NCBI GenBank assembly: GCA_002686115.1
Contig: NZAF01000030.1
Coordinates: forward strand, 10,872-16,082
Length of the DNA stretch: 5,211 nucleotides
Source of the DNA: Halobacteriovorax sp.
GTDB lineage: Bacteria; Bdellovibrionota; Bacteriovoracia; Bacteriovoracales; Bacteriovoracaceae
Direction: 5' to 3'
Positions 1-5,211 of this stretch are shown here, piece after piece. The translations under genes were made by a program, and so were the position numbers. Position 1 is the first letter of the stretch. Each line of letters opens with the position of its first letter. The notes beneath the pieces are model-generated. The model was given only the letters and a program-made list of their open reading frames with translations, was not told the origin of the DNA and searched no databases.

Positions 1-549
1 AATCACAGCTCCATCAAAATCTAAAACCTCAGGGTAGATATCTTTTGCATATCTTACGATATCAATGATTTCTCTAACTGCGCCTTGTCCACCCTCTTTA
101 TTCGTAATATAATCAGCAAATTTCTTAACTTCCTGGCTTGCATGAGGAACCGTAATACCGAGACCAGCTTTTTTTAACAAAGGAGCATCAAAAAACTCAT
201 CACCCATATAGAGAATTTCTTCATCTTTATAGCCCATCGCGAGGACTTCTTTATAGGCCTCACGTTTATCTTCATTGCCAAAATAACAAAAGTCTAACTT
301 CAAGTTATCTCTAAACCTTTTCTTAACTCCAAGAGAATCACCACCAGAAATAACACCAACTTTATAGCCAGCTCTCATCATCATTTTTAAACCATATCCA
401 TCAGAGGTATGAGAAAAACGATTAAAACCTTCATTTTCAGAATACCAAATATGCCCAGTTGTTAAGACACCATCAATATCAAATGCCATGACTTTAATCT
501 TATCAATCTTATCTTTTAACTTTGTAGCAATCTCTTTTAAATCTTGCAC
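1..549 (-). CDS. kdsC: 3-deoxy-D-manno-octulosonate 8-phosphate phosphatase (KdsC), 3' end cut by window edge
   Basis: HAD-superfamily phosphatase that removes phosphate from KDO-8-phosphate in the cytoplasm to give free KDO. My translation gives 183 codons with no stop before the left edge; the family is usually about 170-190 residues, so little is missing. HAD motif I is DIDGVLT with the nucleophile and acid Asp24/Asp26. Motif II is Ser68 in VISGGDS. Motif III is Lys95 in GNEDK, and motif IV is GDEFFD (Asp117, Asp121). The C-terminal GGQGAVRE (153-160) matches the GGxGAVRE signature of KdsC. The start is GTG at 549, sharing one base with the kdsA stop (TAGTG), with GGAGG at 558..554 four bases upstream. 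The first later ATG (codon 21) sits only three residues before motif I and would remove the first strand. Function is very likely; the GTG start is a reasoned choice. Confidence 0.93.
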   Translation of the reverse strand, partial: MQDLKEIATKLKDKIDKIKVMAFDIDGVLTTGHIWYSENEGFNRFSHTSDGYGLKMMMRAGYKVGVISGGDSLGVKKRFRDNLKLDFCYFGNEDKREAYKEVLAMGYKDEEILYMGDEFFDAPLLKKAGLGITVPHASQEVKKFADYITNKEGGQGAVREIIDIVRYAKDIYPEVLDFDGAVI

Positions 550-1346
550 TACGCCTCCGTGGCCTTATAGATTTTCATTAATTTTGAAATGATCTCATCT
601 GCTTGATCAAGTGGAAGACTAGTTGAAGCATCTGACTTTGCCTGATCTGGGTTTGGATGAACTTCCATAAAAATTCCATCAGCCCCGGCAGCTACTGCCG
701 CCTTTGCAAGGGTCAGGATCTGTTCTCTTTTTCCACCAGTTGTCTTACCAAGACCACCAGGTCTTTGAACACAATGAGTAGCATCGTGAATGGCACGAAC
801 ACCAAAAGATTTCATAATTTGAAAACTTGCCATATCAACAACGAGATTATTATATCCAAAAGAAGTTCCCCTTTCCGTCAGTAGGATTTGATCTTTACTA
901 ATATACTCATTTGCTTTTTCAACAATATTACCCGTCTCTTCAGGTGATAAAAATTGTCCTTTTTTAATCTTCAATTGTCTTTGATATTTTTTAGATGCTT
1001 CAGCACCAGCAAGAATCATGTCAGTTTGACGACACAAGAACGCAGGTATCTGCAATGTATCGACAACACTTGCAACATCCATCGCCTGAGAAGGAAGATG
1101 AAAGTCGGTAATCACTGGTACATCTAATTCTTTTTTTACTTCTTCTAAGATTTTTAAACCATTTTCAAGACCTGGTCCTCTAAAAGATTCAATAGATGAG
1201 CGGTTTGCCTTATCAAAGCTTCCCTTATAAGTGAAATTAATTTCTGGATACTTTGAAAATATCTCCTTTAGCCTAGCTCCAACATCTAAACACATTTGCT
1301 TACTTTCAATTACACATGTTCCAACAAAAAAATCTATCTTCTTCAT
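549..1346 (-). CDS. kdsA: 3-deoxy-D-manno-octulosonate 8-phosphate synthase (KdsA), metal-dependent type
   Basis: Cytoplasmic aldolase-type (TIM-barrel) enzyme that condenses phosphoenolpyruvate with arabinose-5-phosphate to KDO-8-phosphate. At 265 residues it is complete and close to the short Aquifex-type enzymes (E. coli KdsA is 284). FDKANRSS (44-51) is the KDO8PS signature that separates it from the DAHP synthases of aromatic synthesis. LCRQTD (104-109), GTSFGYNNLVVD (160-171), DATH (188-191) and FMEVHPNP (226-233) are family motifs. Cys11 (GTCVIES), His191, Glu228 and Asp239 (SDAST) match the four metal ligands known in the Aquifex enzyme; E. coli has Asn at the Cys position and CDGPS in place of SDAST. 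The ATG at 1346 shares one base with the pyrG stop (TAATG). The nearest purine-rich site, GGAG at 1360..1357, is 10 bases away, so coupling to pyrG translation probably matters. Confidence 0.97.
   Translation of the reverse strand: MKKIDFFVGTCVIESKQMCLDVGARLKEIFSKYPEINFTYKGSFDKANRSSIESFRGPGLENGLKILEEVKKELDVPVITDFHLPSQAMDVASVVDTLQIPAFLCRQTDMILAGAEASKKYQRQLKIKKGQFLSPEETGNIVEKANEYISKDQILLTERGTSFGYNNLVVDMASFQIMKSFGVRAIHDATHCVQRPGGLGKTTGGKREQILTLAKAAVAAGADGIFMEVHPNPDQAKSDASTSLPLDQADEIISKLMKIYKATEA
554..558 (-). promoter_or_regulatory. Ribosome binding site of kdsC inside the kdsA 3' end
   Basis: GGAGG on the minus strand, four bases before the GTG at 549, lies within the last codons of kdsA. It is the strongest Shine-Dalgarno match in the operon and supports the GTG start over the downstream ATG at 489. 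Ribosomes finishing kdsA at TAG would stop exactly on the kdsC start, consistent with translational coupling. Confidence 0.65.
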
Positions 1347-2956
1347 TATTTATTTTCTCCAAATTCATCTGAAATTTTAACAAACTCTTTAAAAAGAGGA
1401 TGAGGTAAATGAGGCTTTGATTTAAACTCTGGGTGATACTGGCAAGCAATAAAAAATGGATGCTCACTGATCTCAATAGTCTCCACCAAATCAAGCTCTT
1501 TATTAACTCCAGATATGACAAGTCCATTATTCTTTAAGTTATCTTTAAATTCATTATTAACTTCAAGTCTATGACGATGTCTCTCTTCAATAACTTCTTG
1601 TCCATAAACTTGTTGTGTTCTAGATCCTTGTGAAAGCTCACATTGATAGCTTCCAAGTCTCATACTTGCACCTTTTGATCCATCTTTAGATTGACCTTCC
1701 ATATAATGAATTAAAGCACTACCCTTTGATTGAAACTCTTCACTTGTCGCATCTTTTATCGCACATTTATTTCTAGCATATTCAATAATGGCCAATTGCA
1801 TCCCAAGGCAAATTCCAAAAAATGGAACTTTATTTTCTCTTGCATAAGTTATGGCATTAATTTTTCCTTCAGTTCCTCGCGTTCCAAAGCCTCCAGGAAC
1901 AAGAATCCCTTGAACGTCCTTAAGAGACTTTTGTCCCTTTTCGCTTTCAAGCTCTTCTGAGTCGAGATAAACAATTTTCAATTTAAGTTGCAAGTTAATA
2001 GCTGCATGATTAAGAGCTTCATCTAAGGACTTATATGACTCAACGAGGTCTGTATATTTTCCAACAACACCAATCTTAACTTCTCTTAAAGGGTTCTCAA
2101 AGTTGTAGATAAAGTTTTTTAAATCCTCTACATTTGGCCTTGCTGTCCATATACCAAGAGACTCAATAATTTTTTCATCAAGCCCTTGATCATAGAAGTT
2201 TAATGGAACTTTATAAATCGTATCGAGATCAATTGATTGAAAAACATTATTTTTAGAGACATTACAAAAGAGCGAAACTTTATCAATGATCTCTTGATTT
2301 AACTCTCGATCACTTCGGCATATAATAATATTTGGAAAGAGCCCAAGAGATCTCATATCTTTAACAGAGTGTTGTGCAGGTTTAGTTTTAAGCTCTCCTG
2401 CGGCACTCAAGTAAGGAACTAATACAAGATGAACAAATAAAACATTCTCTGTTCCAACATCATGAGCAAATTGTCTTATTGATTCAATAAATGGTAGAGA
2501 CTCAATATCCCCAACCGTTCCGCCAATCTCTCCAATAAGAAGGTCAGCATCTTCGGCTGCGATATGTATTCTTCTTTTTATCTCATCTGTTATATGTGGA
2601 ACAACTTGAACAGTCTTACCAAGGTACTTACCTTCTCTTTCATTTTCAATGACTCTTAAATAAACTTGACCAGTGGTGAAGTTACTCTCTTTACTAAGTG
2701 TTAATGATGTAAATCTCTCATAATGTCCCAGATCTAAATCTGTCTCTGCACCATCGTTAGTGACAAAGACTTCACCATGCTGTGTTGGACTCATCGTTCC
2801 TGGATCAACATTGATATATGGATCCATCTTTAGCATGTTTATCTTTATACCCCTTCTTTCAAGAAGGGATGCTATAGATGCTGCTGCAAGTCCCTTTCCA
2901 AGAGAGCTAGAAACACCACCCGTAATAAAAATAAACTTCTTTTGACTACTTGCCAT
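1346..2956 (-). CDS. pyrG: CTP synthase (glutamine-hydrolysing)
   Basis: Makes CTP from UTP, ATP and glutamine in the cytoplasm. The 536 residues compare with 545 in E. coli, so it is full length. The N-terminal amidoligase domain (about 1-270) has FITGGVSSSLGKG (10-22, P-loop), DPYINVDPGTMSP (45-57), QHGEVFVTNDGAETDLDLGHYERF (59-82) and GEIGGTVGDIES (142-153). The C-terminal class I glutamine amidotransferase domain (about 290-530) has the oxyanion region GGFGTRG (355-361), nucleophile Cys383 in GICLGMQ, the RHRHRLEVNN region (459-468), and His508/Glu510 in YHPE. All catalytic residues are present. The start overlaps the end of kdsB by 11 bases, with GAGG at 2966..2963 six bases upstream. 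Its place between KDO genes makes sense because KdsB consumes CTP. A Ser stands at residue 16 where many homologues have Val (GGVVSSLGKG), a harmless variant. Confidence 0.98.
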   Translation of the reverse strand: MASSQKKFIFITGGVSSSLGKGLAAASIASLLERRGIKINMLKMDPYINVDPGTMSPTQHGEVFVTNDGAETDLDLGHYERFTSLTLSKESNFTTGQVYLRVIENEREGKYLGKTVQVVPHITDEIKRRIHIAAEDADLLIGEIGGTVGDIESLPFIESIRQFAHDVGTENVLFVHLVLVPYLSAAGELKTKPAQHSVKDMRSLGLFPNIIICRSDRELNQEIIDKVSLFCNVSKNNVFQSIDLDTIYKVPLNFYDQGLDEKIIESLGIWTARPNVEDLKNFIYNFENPLREVKIGVVGKYTDLVESYKSLDEALNHAAINLQLKLKIVYLDSEELESEKGQKSLKDVQGILVPGGFGTRGTEGKINAITYARENKVPFFGICLGMQLAIIEYARNKCAIKDATSEEFQSKGSALIHYMEGQSKDGSKGASMRLGSYQCELSQGSRTQQVYGQEVIEERHRHRLEVNNEFKDNLKNNGLVISGVNKELDLVETIEISEHPFFIACQYHPEFKSKPHLPHPLFKEFVKISDEFGENK

Positions 2957-3704
2957 TTAGAACCTCTTCAACATGTACTATGTCCTCCGGTGTATCAACA
3001 CCTAACAACTTAACATCCGAAGTAACAGCACCAATAGACATCCCATTGTCTAGAAGACGAAGCTGCTCTAAGCATTCAAATTGTTCGTGTAAACTTTGCG
3101 AGAGAGAACAAAACTTTTTTAAAATATTAGGGCGATATGAATAAACTCCAATATGTAAGTACCACGGGACTCCGCCTTTCCCATCTCTATCAAAAGGAAC
3201 TGGAGCACGTGAAAAATAGTGACACTTACCAGAGTCTTTATTAAATATCGCTTTCACTTTATTTGGATTATTTTTTTGATCTTGATCACCGCTAATTTCT
3301 TTAACAACGGTGGCCACATCATAGTCAGAGTTTAAATGGAAGCTTATGAGCTCAGACAGGAGATTCTCCTCAACCAAGGGTTCGTCACCTTGAACATTGA
3401 TGACTAAGTCAAAATTTTCGTCTTTATAATACCTTTCATAGGCAAGTTGTATTCTTTCTGAACCAGAGCTTACATCATCATCAACTCTAACAACATCTTT
3501 TCCCCATTCACGGCAAACATCTTCTATTCTTTGATCATCAGTGACGATGACAACTTTTGAATTTGGAAACTTAGAAATAACTTTGTAAGCTCCCTCATAA
3601 ACCCAAATAATCATAGGCTTATCTAAGATTTTAGCTATAGGCTTTCCGGGAAAACGAGAAGATCCAAATCTCGCGGGGATTAATATCAGAGCATTTTGCT
3701 TCAT
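2946..3704 (-). CDS. kdsB: 3-deoxy-manno-octulosonate cytidylyltransferase (CMP-KDO synthetase, KdsB)
   Basis: Activates KDO with CTP to CMP-KDO, the donor used by the KDO transferase WaaA on lipid A precursor; cytoplasmic. The 252 residues match the family length (248 in E. coli). The nucleotide-binding start IPARFGSSRFPGKP (9-22) carries the conserved Arg12 and Lys21. VTDD (54-57), VNVQGDEPL (102-110, metal-binding Asp107), NPNKVKAIF (146-154), YFSRAPVPFDRD (163-174), LHIGVYSYR (183-191), EQFECLEQLRLL (207-218) and GVDTPEDI (235-242, Asp237) follow in family order. The usual HxSGTER segment reads VSSGSER here (78-84), so the His is replaced by Val. It is the first gene of the operon; ATG at 3704 has AAGGA (3715..3711) six bases upstream. 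Its last 11 bases overlap pyrG. Confidence 0.97.
   Translation of the reverse strand: MKQNALILIPARFGSSRFPGKPIAKILDKPMIIWVYEGAYKVISKFPNSKVVIVTDDQRIEDVCREWGKDVVRVDDDVSSGSERIQLAYERYYKDENFDLVINVQGDEPLVEENLLSELISFHLNSDYDVATVVKEISGDQDQKNNPNKVKAIFNKDSGKCHYFSRAPVPFDRDGKGGVPWYLHIGVYSYRPNILKKFCSLSQSLHEQFECLEQLRLLDNGMSIGAVTSDVKLLGVDTPEDIVHVEEVLNGK
2963..2966 (-). promoter_or_regulatory. Ribosome binding site of pyrG inside the kdsB 3' end
   Basis: GAGG (as part of GAAGAGG) lies six bases before the pyrG ATG at 2956 and entirely within kdsB. It supports this pyrG start and means that ribosomes on kdsB pass over the pyrG initiation site, coupling CTP synthase output to KdsB translation. Confidence 0.55.
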
Positions 3705-3710
3705 TAAGAT

Positions 3711-3716
3711 TCCTTT
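3711..3716 (-). promoter_or_regulatory. Ribosome binding site of kdsB
   Basis: AAAGGA on the minus strand, six bases from the ATG at 3704. If the promoter called just upstream is right, this site is at the extreme 5' end of a leader of about 12 bases. Confidence 0.6.
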
Positions 3717-3722
3717 TGCTCT

Positions 3723-3752
3723 ATTTTAACATTTTACAGATTAAGCAGTAAA
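3723..3752 (-). promoter_or_regulatory. Candidate sigma70-type promoter of the kdsB-pyrG-kdsA-kdsC operon
   Basis: Minus-strand reading gives a -35-like TTTACT (3752..3747, 4 of 6 consensus), an 18-base spacer, and an extended -10 TGT-TAAAAT (3731..3723; hexamer 5 of 6). Transcription would begin near 3716, leaving a leader of about 12 bases. A second TAAAAT lies at 3736..3731 but has no -35 at usable spacing. This is the only non-coding space before kdsB. The call rests on sequence alone in an AT-rich region, where such hexamers are common. Confidence 0.4.
3733..3752. repeat. Small dyad TTTAC-N10-GTAAA overlapping the kdsB promoter
   Basis: Inverted repeat with perfect 5-base arms (3733-3737 and 3748-3752) and a 10-base spacer. 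It covers the candidate -35 of the kdsB promoter and part of the spacer before the -10. The position suits an operator, but the arms are short and AT-rich, so chance is a real alternative. Confidence 0.25.
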
Positions 3753-3799
3753 GCAAGGATCATGAAAACATTTAAATCTCAAGCATCAACTTCACTCCC

Positions 3800-3829
3800 T
3801 TGTAATTAGTATAGATAAAACGATATAAT
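3800..3829 (+). promoter_or_regulatory. Promoter of the small basic protein gene, predicting a leaderless transcript
   Basis: A perfect -10 hexamer TATAAT lies at 3824-3829, with TTGTAA (4 of 6) at 3800-3805 and an 18-base spacer. Counting the hexamer as -12 to -7 puts +1 at 3836, which is the A of the ATG of the downstream gene. No Shine-Dalgarno sequence precedes that ATG. The promoter and the operon promoter on the other strand diverge from the same short intergenic region. Confidence 0.55.
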
Positions 3830-3835
3830 AGAATC

Positions 3836-4186
3836 ATGTCAAAAACGAAAATAATGCTTTGCATATTTTTAACTAAAATCTCTTTCTCATATGAAATTGG
3901 CTCAGGGCTAAGAGAGACGATCATTACTGATCCTAGTATCACAAAAAAGTGTGAAATTCTCATCACAAATAGAAAAAAGAAAGTCAGTCATCGCCAAAAA
4001 CTAATAGCTCTAGCTAAGAGAAACCAGAAATTACAAACTCAGACACCTAGCGAAAAAGAGAGTGTCCGTAAAAAGCTCATTGGTAATCTGCAAAGTATTA
4101 AAAGAGAGATTATTCTAACAAATCTAAAAGTTCGCCACGTTGAAGAAGATATCATCAGAAGAGGCTGTCCCGGCATAAAACTCTAG
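3836..4186 (+). CDS. Hypothetical small basic protein, predicted helical hairpin with two flanking cysteines
   Basis: I do not recognise this 116-residue protein. Residues 1-18 look like a weak signal peptide: basic SKTK, then IMLCIFL, interrupted by Lys14, then ISFS as a possible cleavage zone. The remainder is rich in Lys/Arg (about 23 against 10 Asp/Glu), giving a net charge near +13. Two helix-prone stretches (about 38-68 and 73-108) are separated by TQTPSE, which would break the helix, suggesting an antiparallel hairpin or coiled coil. Cys39 and Cys111 lie near the two open ends and could form a disulfide if the protein is exported. There is no Shine-Dalgarno site, but a perfect -10 box is placed for a leaderless start; the next in-frame ATG (3854) would delete most of the basic N-region. 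It lies 67 bases before the TolC-family gene on the same strand. A 64-codon antisense frame is judged spurious. Real gene probable; function unknown. Confidence 0.6.
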   Translation: MSKTKIMLCIFLTKISFSYEIGSGLRETIITDPSITKKCEILITNRKKKVSHRQKLIALAKRNQKLQTQTPSEKESVRKKLIGNLQSIKREIILTNLKVRHVEEDIIRRGCPGIKL

Positions 4187-4193
4187 ATAAGTA

Positions 4194-4222
4194 TTCACAT
4201 TCCCTTACTAATTTTCTACAAT
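4194..4222 (+). promoter_or_regulatory. Candidate promoter of the TolC-family gene
   Basis: TTCACA (4194-4199, 5 of 6 to the -35 consensus), a 17-base spacer, and TACAAT (4217-4222, 5 of 6 to the -10 consensus). Predicted start is near 4229, giving a leader of about 25 bases to the ATG at 4254. It sits just after the stop of the small basic gene, so the TolC-family gene can be transcribed on its own. This is the best-spaced promoter in the window. Confidence 0.55.
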
Positions 4223-4239
4223 TAATTAACAACACACAC

Positions 4240-4253
4240 AAAAATGGATTTTT
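4240..4253 (+). promoter_or_regulatory. AAAAAT-GG-ATTTTT dyad holding the weak ribosome binding site
   Basis: Perfect 6-base arms (4240-4245 and 4248-4253) around GG lie directly before the ATG at 4254. As RNA it could form a weak hairpin of five A-U pairs with UGGA in the loop. GGA (4246-4248), five bases before the ATG, is the only Shine-Dalgarno-like sequence available to this gene. An out-of-frame ATG (4244) lies inside the dyad. Confidence 0.3.
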
Positions 4254-5211
4254 ATGTACTTGATTCTTTCAATTTTAATTGTTTGGGGCACAACTATTCA
4301 TGCCCAGACCTCTCATACACACCCCGATAAACTTTATGTAGAAGAAGCTGCTAGTGACCTCACTGACGTTAGAAGAAATAGTAAGGTTTTGACTCTTGAA
4401 ATTGTCCTAGAGCAAGGAATGAGAAAAAACTACAATGAACAAATCAGAAAGAAGTCTGGCGAGATTTTACTAAACCAACTACAAGATAATTCTGACCAAT
4501 TTTGGTTTCCAAACCTCAACCTCACCCTTCAGTCATCAACTCAACGAGTTGGAACCGTTGTAGAAGGTTCAAGAGATTCTAGAACAACACGAACTCCGAC
4601 TGGGTCATTTGGACTTGAAGTAGAAAACTTCACTGTCTGGAACTGGGGAAAGGATTATTTAAGCTTTAAAAATAATAAAGAAACTATTGAAAGAAATATT
4701 GAAATTCAAAAAGAACAGACACGAAATTTTAGGCAGAATCTTATTTCTACCTATACAAAGCTTCTATACCTCAATGAAGTTTTAAAACTTAAAAAGCAGC
4801 AACTTCGAAATGCCTCTTTTGTCTATCGTTTAAATCGAGAAAAGGTTCCTCTAAAAAAAGTCTCTAAACATGGCTATTACCAAAGTCGAAGCGACTATTT
4901 AAGAGCTCAAGATGAATACTATCAAGCTAAAATAAATCTAGAAATTGAGTTTGAGAATATGGCGGAGCTTTTAAATGACCCTCCTGAGATAAAGTATCTT
5001 TTAAATGACGAATTTAAATATTCAAAAATTAAAATGACAAGCAAAGGTGCTTACAAAATAGCCTATAAGAACTCCCCTTTTTTAAGAACTGCTAAACTAA
5101 ATCAAAGAACGACAACAAGAGACTATGAGATTGCATTAAGAAATAACTTACCTCTTCCAACAATATCAATCGACCTAGGATCTTACAAGCATGAGTTTGG
5201 AGGAGATAGCA
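4254..5211 (+). CDS. TolC-family outer-membrane efflux protein, N-terminal 319 codons (3' end cut by window edge)
   Basis: Outer-membrane channel of the TolC/OEP family, which works with an inner-membrane transporter and a periplasmic adaptor for export; no partner gene is visible here. My translation is open from 4254 to the edge (319 codons plus one base); family members are usually 420-500 residues. Residues 1-17 form a signal peptide (hydrophobic 3-11, cleavage likely after IHA-17), lacking the usual basic N-region. The first family repeat follows: LTLEIVLEQGMRKNYNEQI (46-64) leading to FWFPNLNLTLQSS (83-95), which matches the pattern of a helix ending in LPxLxLxxS before the barrel strands. 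NWGKDYLSFKNNKE (130-143) returns to the helix, and QSRSDYLRAQDEYYQAKINLE (210-230) matches the SRxDYLxAxxxY helix. A second repeat starts at AYKIAYKNSPFLRTAKL (266-282) and reaches LPLPTISIDLGSY (299-311). The family call is firm; substrate and subfamily are not determinable. Confidence 0.85.
   Translation, partial: MYLILSILIVWGTTIHAQTSHTHPDKLYVEEAASDLTDVRRNSKVLTLEIVLEQGMRKNYNEQIRKKSGEILLNQLQDNSDQFWFPNLNLTLQSSTQRVGTVVEGSRDSRTTRTPTGSFGLEVENFTVWNWGKDYLSFKNNKETIERNIEIQKEQTRNFRQNLISTYTKLLYLNEVLKLKKQQLRNASFVYRLNREKVPLKKVSKHGYYQSRSDYLRAQDEYYQAKINLEIEFENMAELLNDPPEIKYLLNDEFKYSKIKMTSKGAYKIAYKNSPFLRTAKLNQRTTTRDYEIALRNNLPLPTISIDLGSYKHEFGGDS

Noticed and set aside
1306..1527. 73-codon minus-strand frame overlapping the pyrG/kdsA junction
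   Set aside because: Out-of-frame shadow of two firmly identified genes; low-complexity Leu/Ser-rich product.
1730..1960. Plus-strand open frame antisense to pyrG (similar ones at 657-884, 2760-2945 and 2950-3144)
   Set aside because: These are antisense shadows of conserved coding sequence with no binding site or recognisable product.
3762..3809. 15-codon frame beginning MKTFKSQ in the divergent intergenic region, with AAGGA just before its ATG
   Set aside because: The AAGGA is only two bases from the ATG, no promoter is placed for it, and it ends inside the promoter of the next gene. Too short to support.
3772..3966. Minus-strand 64-codon frame with hydrophobic segments, antisense to the small basic protein gene
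   Set aside because: It overlaps the start of the plus-strand gene and the promoter region and has no family resemblance. The plus-strand frame is longer, has a matching promoter and makes a more protein-like product.
4187..4253. Possible terminator between the small basic gene and the TolC-family gene
   Set aside because: No GC-containing stem followed by a T run is present. The only dyad (4240-4253) is A-U only and abuts the ATG.
1..5211. Search for a novel defence, mobile or CRISPR-like system
   Set aside because: I saw no direct-repeat array, transposase, integrase, terminal inverted repeats, toxin-antitoxin pair or nuclease-like motif. Most of the window is conserved housekeeping genes.

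Overview
The window comes from an AT-rich Gram-negative bacterium. It carries almost the whole pathway for KDO, the inner-core sugar of lipopolysaccharide, plus the start of a TolC-type outer-membrane protein. The low GC content, the tightly overlapped kdsB-pyrG-kdsA-kdsC order and a metal-dependent KdsA would fit a Bdellovibrio/Bacteriovorax-like lineage. That placement is an inference from general character, not from any marker gene.

Layout. Bases 1-3704 are one minus-strand operon, read right to left: kdsB (CMP-KDO synthetase), pyrG (CTP synthase), kdsA (KDO-8-phosphate synthase) and kdsC (KDO-8-phosphate phosphatase, running off the left edge). The genes overlap by 11, 1 and 1 bases, so translational coupling is likely. 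KdsA makes KDO-8-P, KdsC dephosphorylates it, and KdsB activates KDO with the CTP that PyrG makes. Only arabinose-5-phosphate isomerase (KdsD) is missing from the CMP-KDO route within this window.

Bases 3705-3835 are a divergent promoter region. On the minus strand there is a candidate kdsB promoter with an extended -10, overlapped by a TTTAC-N10-GTAAA dyad. On the plus strand there is a perfect TATAAT box placed so that the predicted transcript would begin at the A of the next gene's ATG, that is, a leaderless mRNA.

Bases 3836-4186 (plus) encode an unrecognised, very basic 116-residue protein. It has a marginal signal-like N-terminus and a predicted helical hairpin flanked by two cysteines. 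A good sigma70-type promoter follows at 4194-4222, then a 25-base C/A-rich leader. From 4254 to the right edge lies the first 319 codons of a TolC-family outer-membrane efflux protein.

The four-gene operon is well supported and ordinary in function. The points most worth a second look are the orphan basic protein with its predicted leaderless start, the Cys11-type KdsA, and the unusual start region of the TolC-family gene. I see no insertion sequence, CRISPR array, tRNA, rRNA or convincing intrinsic terminator. No gene-free stretch exceeds about 130 bases.
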